Source: Streptomyces sp. NBC_00654 (GTDB lineage: Bacteria; Actinomycetota; Actinomycetes; Streptomycetales; Streptomycetaceae). Taken from it: 64,000 bases of DNA. The notes beneath the pieces were generated by a model, which saw nothing but the letters and a program-made list of their open reading frames with translations, was not told the origin of the DNA and ran no database searches. The stretch spans positions 3,968,001 to 4,032,000 of the forward strand of contig NZ_JAPEOB010000001.1 in assembly GCF_026341775.1 (NCBI RefSeq), written 5' to 3'. Positions 45,583-52,585 of the stretch are shown piece after piece. Each line of letters begins with the position of its first letter. Within the stretch, counting starts at the first letter, position 1. Both the position numbers and the translations under genes were made by a program.

Positions 45583-46574
45583 CCCGCTCACCCGACACCC
45601 GGCCCCCGGTCCTGTCCGTACGGGGGCTCTCCGTCCGCTTCCGGCTGAGCGGCGGCCGGCACATCGCCGCCGTCACAGACGCCCGCTTCGACCTCGCGGC
45701 CGGGGAATGCCTGGCGCTGGTCGGTGAGAGCGGCTGCGGCAAGTCGGTGCTCGCCTCCGCCCTGCTCGGGCTGCTGCCCGCCAACGCCCGCAGCACGGGC
45801 AGCGCCGTCCTGGACGGGGACACCGATCTGCTCGCCGCGGACGAACGCACCCTCGCCCGCTCCGTACGCGGCCGGCGCATCGGACTCGTCCCGCAGAGCC
45901 CCGCCGCCCATCTCACCCCCGTACGCACGGTCCGCAGCCAGCTGGAGGAGACCCTCCGCGAGCTGACGGGCGTGCGCAAACCCGCGCTGCGTGGGGCGGC
46001 GGAGGCGGCCGCCGCCCGCGCCTCGTTCCCCGCCGGTCACCTCGACCGCTACCCGCACCAGCTTTCCGGCGGTCTCGCCCAGCGCGCCGCCACCGCCCTC
46101 GCCCTGATCGGCGACGCACCGCTGCTCCTCGCCGACGAACCGACCACCGGACTCGACCGGGACCTGGTGGAGAGGACCGTGGACGAACTGCGCCGCCACA
46201 CCGACGAGGGCCGGGCGCTCCTGCTCATCACCCACGACCTGGCGGCCGCCGAACGGATCGCCGACCGGGTGGCCGTGATGTACGCCGGACGCATCGTCGA
46301 ACTCGCCGACGCCGGCCGCTTCTTCGGAGAGCCCGGACCCCGGCACCCGTACGCGCGCGGCCTGCTCGACGCGCTGCCGGAGCGGGACTTCACCCCCATC
46401 CCCGGCATGCCGCCGGAGCTGGGCGCGCTGCCGGAGGGATGTGCCTTCGCCGCCCGCTGCGCCCGCGCCGACGAACGGTGCGCGCGACTGCCCGCGTTCG
46501 ACGGGGCGGTCGCCTGCCATCACCGTCTGTCCGCCGACGACGACCGCCGGAGCAAGGAGCGGACCGATGCTTGA
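45579..46574 (+). CDS. nikD: Nickel ABC transporter ATPase NikD
   Basis: A 331-residue ATPase. Walker A GESGCGKS lies near residue 49, the signature is LSGGLAQR near 162, Walker B LLLADEPTTGLD near 183 and the switch is THDLAAA. The C-terminal region has the oligopeptide/nickel ATPase extension with Cys residues (EGCAFAARCARADERCARLP), which in related proteins binds an iron-sulfur cluster or metal. GTG 45579 overlaps the nikC stop. Confidence 0.83.
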   Translation: MTRSPDTRPPVLSVRGLSVRFRLSGGRHIAAVTDARFDLAAGECLALVGESGCGKSVLASALLGLLPANARSTGSAVLDGDTDLLAADERTLARSVRGRRIGLVPQSPAAHLTPVRTVRSQLEETLRELTGVRKPALRGAAEAAAARASFPAGHLDRYPHQLSGGLAQRAATALALIGDAPLLLADEPTTGLDRDLVERTVDELRRHTDEGRALLLITHDLAAAERIADRVAVMYAGRIVELADAGRFFGEPGPRHPYARGLLDALPERDFTPIPGMPPELGALPEGCAFAARCARADERCARLPAFDGAVACHHRLSADDDRRSKERTDA

Positions 46575-47247
46575 GCTCACCGGCATCACGGCCGGATACG
46601 AACCGCGCCGCCCCGTCGTCCGGGACGTCTCCCTGAGCGTCGCCGCGGGCGAGGCGGTCGCGCTGCTCGGCCCGAGCGGCTGCGGCAAGTCGACCCTGGC
46701 CAGGGTCGCCGCTCTGCTGCACCGCCCCGAGGCCGGCACGGTCACCCTCGGCGGCGAAGCGGTACGCGGCTGGCGGCACCGCGCGCCGAGGGAGCAGCGG
46801 ACCGCTGTCGGCGTCGTCTTCCAGCAGCCCCGACTCTCCGCCGACCCCCGGCTGAGCCTGCGCGAGCTCATCGCCCAGCCCCTGCGTGCCACCGGGCGGC
46901 GCGGCGAAGTGACGGACCGGGTGGGGGAGCTGGCCGCCAGGGTCCAGCTGACCGCCGAACTGCTGGAGCGCCGCCCGCACGCGGTGAGCGACGGGCAGCT
47001 GCAACGGGCCTGCCTCGCCCGTGCCCTGGTCCTGCGGCCGCGGCTGCTGATCTGCGACGAGATGACCGCGATGCTCGACGCCTCGACGACCGCCGCCCTG
47101 GTGGCCGTCGTGGAGTCCTACCGCGAGGAGTCCGGCGCGGCACTGCTGGCGGTGGGTCACGACCGGGTGCTGCTGGAGCGCTGGTGCGACCGAATCGTCC
47201 GCTGGGACGAACGGACCGGGACGGGCGGGCGGCCGGAGGGCGGGTGA
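46567..47247 (+). CDS. nikE: Nickel ABC transporter ATPase NikE
   Basis: A 226-residue second ATPase, shorter than NikD and without the Cys-rich tail. Walker A is GPSGCGKS near residue 35 and Walker B is LLICDEMTAMLD near 160. The signature reads VSDGQLQR instead of LSGGQ, and the usual Pro after the Walker B Glu is Met. These substitutions also occur in some NikE-type proteins, so the gene is probably functional. It overlaps nikD by 8 bases and ends the operon. Confidence 0.8.
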   Translation: MLELTGITAGYEPRRPVVRDVSLSVAAGEAVALLGPSGCGKSTLARVAALLHRPEAGTVTLGGEAVRGWRHRAPREQRTAVGVVFQQPRLSADPRLSLRELIAQPLRATGRRGEVTDRVGELAARVQLTAELLERRPHAVSDGQLQRACLARALVLRPRLLICDEMTAMLDASTTAALVAVVESYREESGAALLAVGHDRVLLERWCDRIVRWDERTGTGGRPEGG

Positions 47248-47386
47248 CGCCGCCGCGGTGACCGGCAACCCGCGCCGGACGACGGCCCCCTGACCTTCCG
47301 GCACCCGGCGGCCGCAGGGGGCCGAAGGCCGGGGGAACGGCAGGCGCGGCAGAGCCGACGGGCGGACGACGACCGCTCCAACTCTT

Positions 47387-47400
47387 GGCAGGTACCTGCC
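47387..47400. promoter_or_regulatory. Perfect palindrome GGCAGGTACCTGCC
   Basis: A 14-bp perfect palindrome 79 bp upstream of the PI-PLC/GDPD-fold gene, overlapping a TTGGCA -35-like hexamer (47385-47390). It probably binds a dimeric regulator. Confidence 0.45.
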
Positions 47401-47478
47401 GTAGAGGTGGTGCGCGCCCCCATACTCGGTCGGGTCCCTCCCCACCGCTCTGCTTCTCCCACCGCTTCAGGAGATCCC

Positions 47479-48351
47479 ATGGCCCTGGCACACCTGACCC
47501 GCCGCAGAGTCGTCACCACCGCGCTCGCCGCGGCAGCCGCCGGGGCGGTCCTCCCCATCGGCTCCGCCGCCGCTGCCGGCACCTCCGGCCGCCCCCACCG
47601 CCCGCGTCCACTTCGCCACGCCCACGCGCACAACGACTACCTCCACCCCCGCCCGCTCCACGACGCGCTCGAACACGGCTTCACCAGCGTCGAGGCGGAC
47701 GTCTTCCTGGTCGACGGTGAACTGCTCGTCGCCCACGAGGCCACCGACCTGGACCCCGCACGCACCCTCGCCTCGCTCTACCTGGACCCGCTGCTCGCCC
47801 GGGTCCGGGCGAACCACGGCAGCGTCCACCCCGGGGACCGCCGCCCCGTGCAGCTGCTGATCGACATCAAGGCCGACGGCGTGGCCGCCTACCTCGAACT
47901 GGACCGGCAGCTCCGGCGCTACCGCCGGATGCTGACCCGCTACAGCCACGGCCGCATCCGCACGGGAGCGGTCACCCCCGTCATCTCCGGCGACCGTGCC
48001 GCCCGCGCCCCCATGGAGGCCCAGCGCACCCGGTACGCCTTCTACGACGGCCGGCCCGAGGACCTCGGCACGGCGGCGACCGCCTCCCTCATCCCGCTCA
48101 TCAGCGGCAACTGGACCCAGTCCTTCGGCTGGCCGGGCACGGGTCCCTTCCCCGCCGCCGAGCGGCAGCGGCTCGCGGCCCTGGTGAACACCGCCCACCG
48201 CGGCGGACAGCGGGTCCGCTTCTGGGCCACGCCCGACCTCGCGGGACCCGAGCGCGACGCCGTCTGGACGGAGCTGCTCGCGGCGGGGGTCGACCATCTG
48301 AACACCGACGACCTGGCGGGCCTCGAACGCTTCCTGCGCGCCCGGGGGTGA
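47479..48351 (+). CDS. Tat-secreted PI-PLC/GDPD-fold phosphodiesterase
   Basis: A 290-residue secreted protein. The N-terminus LTRRRVVTTALAAAAAGAVL is a twin-arginine signal ending near residue 36. The catalytic start HAHAHNDYLHPRPLHDALEHG (about residue 47; key residues HNDY) and GFTSVEADVFLVDGELLVAHE are typical of the glycerophosphodiesterase/PI-PLC-like TIM barrel. LLIDIKADG and DHLNTDDLAGLERFL follow. It would cleave a phosphodiester outside the cell. ATG 47479 has CAGGAG at 6 bases; a longer frame covers the promoter. Confidence 0.82.
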   Translation: MALAHLTRRRVVTTALAAAAAGAVLPIGSAAAAGTSGRPHRPRPLRHAHAHNDYLHPRPLHDALEHGFTSVEADVFLVDGELLVAHEATDLDPARTLASLYLDPLLARVRANHGSVHPGDRRPVQLLIDIKADGVAAYLELDRQLRRYRRMLTRYSHGRIRTGAVTPVISGDRAARAPMEAQRTRYAFYDGRPEDLGTAATASLIPLISGNWTQSFGWPGTGPFPAAERQRLAALVNTAHRGGQRVRFWATPDLAGPERDAVWTELLAAGVDHLNTDDLAGLERFLRARG

Positions 48352-48390
48352 CCACCGTCCGGGGCGGCTGACACGCCTGCCCGTATCTAC

Positions 48391-48422
48391 CCGTTCGGCG
48401 GACACGCCGGTGCGCCGAACGG
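48391..48422. terminator. Hairpin after the phosphodiesterase
   Basis: A 10-bp perfect stem, CCGTTCGGCG and its complement, with a 12-nt loop, 39 bases after the stop. There is no U tract. Confidence 0.55.
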
Positions 48423-48486
48423 CTCCTCCGCTGCGCCACACTGGCGGCCGAATGCCGCAATTCAGGCGCGGCGGAGGAGGTTGGCC

Positions 48487-48681
48487 ATGGCCGTTTCGAT
48501 CTCACTGGTGCTGCTCATGCTGATCCTCGCGGTGATCTTCCTGCGCAACGGCGGACTGAAGATCTCGCACGCACTGGTCTGTGCCCTGTTCGGGTTCTTC
48601 CTCGCGGGCACGAGCATGGCGCCGACCATCCAGGAAGGCATCGTCGCCACCGCGAACGTGGTCGGCAGCCTGAACCCCTGA
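48487..48681 (+). CDS. Small membrane protein (64 aa)
   Basis: ATG 48487 has a strong GGAGGAGG site upstream. The 64-residue product has two hydrophobic segments (residues about 4-21 and 31-46) separated by NGGLKISH. A conserved-looking tail follows (APTIQEGIVATANVVGSLNP). Small proteins of this pattern occur in Streptomyces chromosomes and integrative elements; function is unknown. A GCC/ATG-rich start with an alternative TTG two codons earlier is possible. Confidence 0.7.
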   Translation: MAVSISLVLLMLILAVIFLRNGGLKISHALVCALFGFFLAGTSMAPTIQEGIVATANVVGSLNP

Positions 48682-48762
48682 CCGCACCCGGCGCCCGGTA
48701 CCGGCCCGGCCGTCCCGGCGCACGGTTCGTCGGAGCACCGCCGGATCCCGCACAATGGGGCA

Positions 48763-49503
48763 ATGTCCTTCCCGCCTCCCGGACGGCACTCGGGCGCCGC
48801 CCACCACGAGTACTGCAACAACGGGCTCTGCTGCCGGTGCCAGATGCGGACCTGGTCGGCCAAGGTGGGCAACGAACGCCTCTGCGGGCCGTGTGCCTCC
48901 TGCTGCCGCGACTGCGGCCGGGCTCCCGCGCCCCAGCTGGACGGACTCGACGACGGACTCTGCGCCGAGTGCCGCGGTCTGTGCGGCCGCTGCCGCACAC
49001 CGAGGCGGCCCGACGGCTCCTGCGAGTGCCGGCGGTGGCGCGAGGGCGCGAAGGGGAACCCGCAGGGCTACGTCCTCCAGGCCCTCCCGCCCGCGCTGAT
49101 GCAGGCCTTCGGCGGCCGTGTGCCGCAGTCCGTCCAGGAACTCATCCACCAGGAACTCGGCCGGCGCACCGCCGGAGCGCTCCGCGAACGCATCGAGCGC
49201 CGCTGGAACCTCCGCTGGGCCCACGCCCTCAACGAGAAGGACGAGGAGGGCCGGCGCCGCTGGAGTGCCGAGGACATCGCCGACCGGCTGCTGCGGCCGG
49301 GGCAGTGTTCCGACCCGCAGTGCGAGGACGGCCACCTGATCACCACCGACGCGCCGTGCGGCCACTGCCGCCGTCCCACACACCGCTTCGTCACCTCGGT
49401 CGCCGACCGCACCGCCACCCCGGAGCACGCCCGGTCGGCCGCGGCCGGGATCCGCCGGGCGATGCTGGAGAACCGGTCCCGGCAGAAGCGCCCCCGGCGC
49501 TGA
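48763..49503 (+). CDS. Cys-rich zinc-ribbon-like protein, function unknown
   Basis: A 246-residue protein. The first 95 residues contain a dense run of CxxC and CC pairs (CNNGLCCRCQ, CGPCASCCRDCG, CAECRGLCGRCRT, CECRRW), enough for three or more zinc sites. The middle is a helical region rich in Arg and Trp (ERRWNLRWAHALNEKDEEG). A further zinc-ribbon-like cluster lies near residue 185-210 (CSDPQCEDGHL, CGHCRRPTH). The basic tail ends RSRQKRPRR. It may bind nucleic acid or another protein. ATG 48763 lies 6 nt after CACAAT and has no ribosome site, so it is probably leaderless. I do not recognise the family. Confidence 0.7.
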   Translation: MSFPPPGRHSGAAHHEYCNNGLCCRCQMRTWSAKVGNERLCGPCASCCRDCGRAPAPQLDGLDDGLCAECRGLCGRCRTPRRPDGSCECRRWREGAKGNPQGYVLQALPPALMQAFGGRVPQSVQELIHQELGRRTAGALRERIERRWNLRWAHALNEKDEEGRRRWSAEDIADRLLRPGQCSDPQCEDGHLITTDAPCGHCRRPTHRFVTSVADRTATPEHARSAAAGIRRAMLENRSRQKRPRR

Positions 49504-49526
49504 GCCGCCCCGTACCGGACCGGCGC

Positions 49527-49892
49527 TCAGCCGTCCACGAGCCGGGAGCGGATGAGGAAGCGCACCCCCTCCGGCGCCTCCAGCGAGAACCCGCCGCCGC
49601 GTCCCTCCACCACATCGACGATCAGCCGGGTGTGGGCCCACACCTCGTGCTGGCTCCTGGACATCCAGAAGGGCACCGGCTCGGCGACACCCTCGACGGC
49701 GAGCTCCGCGAGCAGCACATCGGCGTTTCCGGTGCGGAACTCACCGGCCTGATAGCACATGGGCGCGCTGCCGTCGCAGCAGCCGCCGGACTGGTGGAAC
49801 ATCAACGGGCCGTGGGCCGCCCGGAGCCGCCGCAGCAGACCGGCGGCGGCAGGGGTGAGCTCCACGGCCGGAGCGCCCGGAACACTGTTCAT
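49527..49892 (-). CDS. DUF779 family protein
   Basis: A 121-residue protein with the DUF779 pattern: LLRRLRAAHGPLMFHQSGGCCDGSAPMCY near residue 20 (key residues HQSGGCCDGS) and the later VWAHTRLIVDVVEGRGGGFSLEAP. Members are often linked to aldehyde dehydrogenase genes, but none is adjacent here. The CC pair and the later Cys could hold metal. GGAAGGAC precedes the ATG. Confidence 0.88.
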   Translation of the reverse strand: MNSVPGAPAVELTPAAAGLLRRLRAAHGPLMFHQSGGCCDGSAPMCYQAGEFRTGNADVLLAELAVEGVAEPVPFWMSRSQHEVWAHTRLIVDVVEGRGGGFSLEAPEGVRFLIRSRLVDG

Positions 49893-49979
49893 ACGTCAGT
49901 CCTTCCCCGACCGGTCACGGACGGACCGAGTCAACTCCGCCTGACGTTGCGGAAAGGTTGCACGCCCTATGCTCGCGAC

Positions 49980-50354
49980 ATGGAGCAGAGGGAAGTTGTG
50001 AAGCGCGTGATCGGCATCCTCACCGAGGCCGGGGAGATGCAGCGGCTGCTGGAGGCGGACCTGGACCGGGACGATCTGGAAACCGGCGCCGGTGCCGTGA
50101 CGGCCCTGCTGAACGAGACGATGCCGCACATCTCCATCCCCGAGGACTTCTCCGTCGAGGAGGTGGTCAGCGTCGTCGGGCGTGAGGTCGGTGGTGCGGT
50201 CGAGCAGCTCGTGGGGGCGTTCACCCTCGCCTTCACGATGCTGGCGCAGGTGCACGATTCCGGACAGACGGACGTGACGTCGACCGATGTGCTGCGGGAC
50301 CTCGCGCTCCGGGTCGAGGCCGGCCCCGACGACGACCCGGGGTCCGTGCTGTAG
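49980..50354 (+). CDS. Small acidic helical protein, function unknown
   Basis: A 124-residue acidic protein predicted to be mostly helical (EVVKRVIGILTEAGEMQRLLEADLDRDDL; GREVGGAVEQLVGAFTLAFTML), with no signal or membrane segment. ATG 49980 is 6 nt after TATGCT and lacks a ribosome site, so a leaderless mRNA is likely. A much longer frame upstream overlaps the Cys-rich and DUF779 genes and is a shadow. Not recognised. Confidence 0.65.
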   Translation: MEQREVVKRVIGILTEAGEMQRLLEADLDRDDLETGAGAVTALLNETMPHISIPEDFSVEEVVSVVGREVGGAVEQLVGAFTLAFTMLAQVHDSGQTDVTSTDVLRDLALRVEAGPDDDPGSVL

Positions 50355-50441
50355 GCGCCGGGATGCGGGGGCGCCGGGGCTTTGGTTCGCTGAGGACGTC
50401 GGACCACGACGAGGGTGGTCCCTACCGTCCGAGGAGCGACG

Positions 50442-50633
50442 ATGAGCGGTGTCGACGAACCGGCGAACCTGGCCCGGCAGATGCGTGAGAAGGCCCGGCA
50501 GCTGACCGAGGCCGCGGAACACGCGACGGATCCGCAGGAACGGCAGCGCCTGGAGAAGAAGGCCCGGACGATCCGTGACCGCAGCGAGCGGCAGCGCGGG
50601 ACCGCGGGCGCGGACGTCCGTCCGACGAAGTAG
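50442..50633 (+). CDS. DUF6381-type small hydrophilic protein
   Basis: A 63-residue highly charged helical protein (LARQMREKARQLTEAAEHA, DPQERQRLEKKARTIRDRSE). It resembles the Streptomyces DUF6381 family of short coiled proteins. GAGGAG precedes ATG 50442 by 6 bases. It is separated from the upstream gene by 87 bases. Function is unknown. Confidence 0.72.
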   Translation: MSGVDEPANLARQMREKARQLTEAAEHATDPQERQRLEKKARTIRDRSERQRGTAGADVRPTK

Positions 50634-50687
50634 CCGCCGGGCGGAGCCCTGCCCCGCCCGGGACGCGGCCGTGGAGGGGCCAGGACC

Positions 50688-51704
50688 TCACCGGCCGGCC
50701 GACGAGGTCCACTCCAGCAGCCGGTCGGCGGTCCACGACGTGATGACACGCTCCACGGGCACCCCGCACTCCTCGGCGCGCGCACAGCCCAGGATCTGCC
50801 AGTCGAGCTGTCCCGGGGCGTGCGCGTCCGTGTCGACCGCGAACAGCACACCCGCTCCGACGGCCCGGCGGAGCAGCCGGCGCGGCGGATCCAGCCGTTC
50901 GGGACGGCAATTGATCTCCACGGCGGTTCCCGCCTCGGCACACGCGGCGAACACACGGTCCGCGTCGAACTCCGACTCCGGCCGGCCCCGGCCCGAAACG
51001 AGCCGCCCGGTCACATGGCCCAGCACATCGGCGTACGGACTGCGCACCGCGGCCTCCAGCCGCCGGGTCATCGCCCGCCCCTCCATGCGCAGCTTGGAGT
51101 GCACCGAAACGACGACCACATCCAGCCGCTCCAGCACGTCCGGCTCCTGATCGAGCGATCCGTCCGGAAGGATGTCGCACTCGATGCCGGTGAGCAGCCG
51201 GAACGGCGCCCACCGCTCGTTCAGCTCCGCCACCGCCTCCAGCTGCGCCCGCAGCCGCCGGGGCGACAGCCCGCGGGCCACCGTCAGCCGGGGGGAGTGG
51301 TCGGTGAGCACGGTCCACTCGTGCCCCAGCCCGATCGCCGTCCGCCCCATCTCCTCGACCGGACTGCCGCCGTCCGACCAGTCGGAGTGGACATGGCAGT
51401 CGCCACGCAGCCGGGCGAGCATCGCCTCACCCCCGCCGGTGAGCGGAACAGCGGCCTCCGTCTCCAGCCGGTCCAGATACTCCGGCACCCCGCCCTCCCG
51501 CGCCTCACGGATCACCTGGGCCGTGCGGGGGCCGATGCCGCTCACCCTTTCGAGCGAGCGGTGCGTCACCCGCTCCGCGAGCTCGCTCTCCGGCATCTCC
51601 GCCACCGCCCCGGCGGCTCTGCGGAACGCCCGCACCCGGTACGTGGCGGCCTGCGACCGCTCCAGCAGAAACGCGATCCGCCGCAAGGCGGTGACCGGAT
51701 CCAT
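50688..51704 (-). CDS. PHP-domain phosphoesterase with HhH N-terminus (PolX-tail type)
   Basis: A 338-residue protein equivalent to the C-terminal part of bacterial PolX without a polymerase. Residues 1-95 carry a helix-hairpin-helix (LERVSGIGPRTAQVIREA). Residues about 100-335 form the PHP domain: GDCHVHSDWSDGG near 104, LTDHSPRLTVARGLSP near 134, GIECDILPDGSLD, VVVSVHSKLR, and ADTDAH-like VDTDAHAP near 295, all metal ligands. ATG 51704 has GGGAGG upstream. It would hydrolyse phosphoesters, possibly DNA 3' ends. It converges with the DUF6381 gene. Confidence 0.85.
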   Translation of the reverse strand: MDPVTALRRIAFLLERSQAATYRVRAFRRAAGAVAEMPESELAERVTHRSLERVSGIGPRTAQVIREAREGGVPEYLDRLETEAAVPLTGGGEAMLARLRGDCHVHSDWSDGGSPVEEMGRTAIGLGHEWTVLTDHSPRLTVARGLSPRRLRAQLEAVAELNERWAPFRLLTGIECDILPDGSLDQEPDVLERLDVVVVSVHSKLRMEGRAMTRRLEAAVRSPYADVLGHVTGRLVSGRGRPESEFDADRVFAACAEAGTAVEINCRPERLDPPRRLLRRAVGAGVLFAVDTDAHAPGQLDWQILGCARAEECGVPVERVITSWTADRLLEWTSSAGR

Positions 51705-51888
51705 CAGCACCTCCCGGGAGCGCCCGTGACAGCGGCACTCCGTGGTACGCCCGCAACCAGCATGGCCCGGATCGGGGTTCCCCGCCGCCGCACCCCCGCA
51801 GATGAGTACGTGTCGTGCTTGTCACCGCCCCGCGGGGCGCGGAGGCTGGTGACTGTTCAGCCCGGCCACCGAAACGGGGAGCAATTCC

Positions 51889-52503
51889 ATGAACAAGATC
51901 AGCTCGGCCGTCATGACCGCCGCAGCCGTGTGCATGACCATCACCGCACCCGCCATGGCCTCGGCCGCCGCCCCGGCCGCCGCTCCCGCGCCGCCGAAGT
52001 TCCTCTCGGCCGCGCAGCTGCCCGCCTCCCTCACCCCGTGGACCGCCGGTCCGGTGCGTCAGGGACTGCCCGACTCCGGCTCCGTATGCACCGCGGGGAT
52101 CGCTCCCGCGGCGACCACGAGCCACCGCGACTTCCGGACCGAGCTGGACACCGGCGCGCGCCAGACGACCACGGTCGCCGCCACCACCGCACAGGCGACG
52201 GCCCTGGCCGCCGAGATCCGCGGCGCGCTCGAAAGCTGCCTGGACCGGCTCAAGGAGCAGGACCCCGGGCTGGAGGGCGAGGCCTTCTACCACGGGCGGG
52301 TGGATGTCGAGGACGGCGCGCACATCTACAGCGTCGACACGTCCCGCCCCGACGTCGGCTCGACCGACATCGGCCTCTACGCCGTCGGCCGCGACGGCCG
52401 GACGGTGACCGTACTCGAATGGGGGCAGCTGGGCGATCTCGACGGCGCACCGCTGGAAGGCTTCAGGACGACGACCGGCACCGCCGTCGCCCAGCTCCGC
52501 TGA
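51889..52503 (+). CDS. Secreted protein of unknown function
   Basis: A 204-residue protein. A signal peptide of about 29 residues ends at SAAAPAAAP. The mature part has a pair of Cys (VCTAGIAP and ESCLDRL), a Thr/Ala-rich helix and beta strands (HIYSVDTSRPDVGSTDIGLYAVGRDGRT; key stretch GLYAVGRDG). The pattern recalls PknH-like sensor domains, but weakly. ATG 51889 has GGGGAGC upstream. It stands alone. Confidence 0.7.
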   Translation: MNKISSAVMTAAAVCMTITAPAMASAAAPAAAPAPPKFLSAAQLPASLTPWTAGPVRQGLPDSGSVCTAGIAPAATTSHRDFRTELDTGARQTTTVAATTAQATALAAEIRGALESCLDRLKEQDPGLEGEAFYHGRVDVEDGAHIYSVDTSRPDVGSTDIGLYAVGRDGRTVTVLEWGQLGDLDGAPLEGFRTTTGTAVAQLR

Positions 52504-52585
52504 GCCCCGCCCGCCACCTGCCGGAACCCACCGGGACCCGGCCCGCGAAGGTGCGCCGCACGGCAGCAGTGAGCATGCTGGCTGT

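Noticed and set aside
42136..47247. Dipeptide/oligopeptide importer
   Set aside because: The gene order fits both peptide and nickel systems, but the Nur-like box and the short NikE-type ATPase favour nickel.
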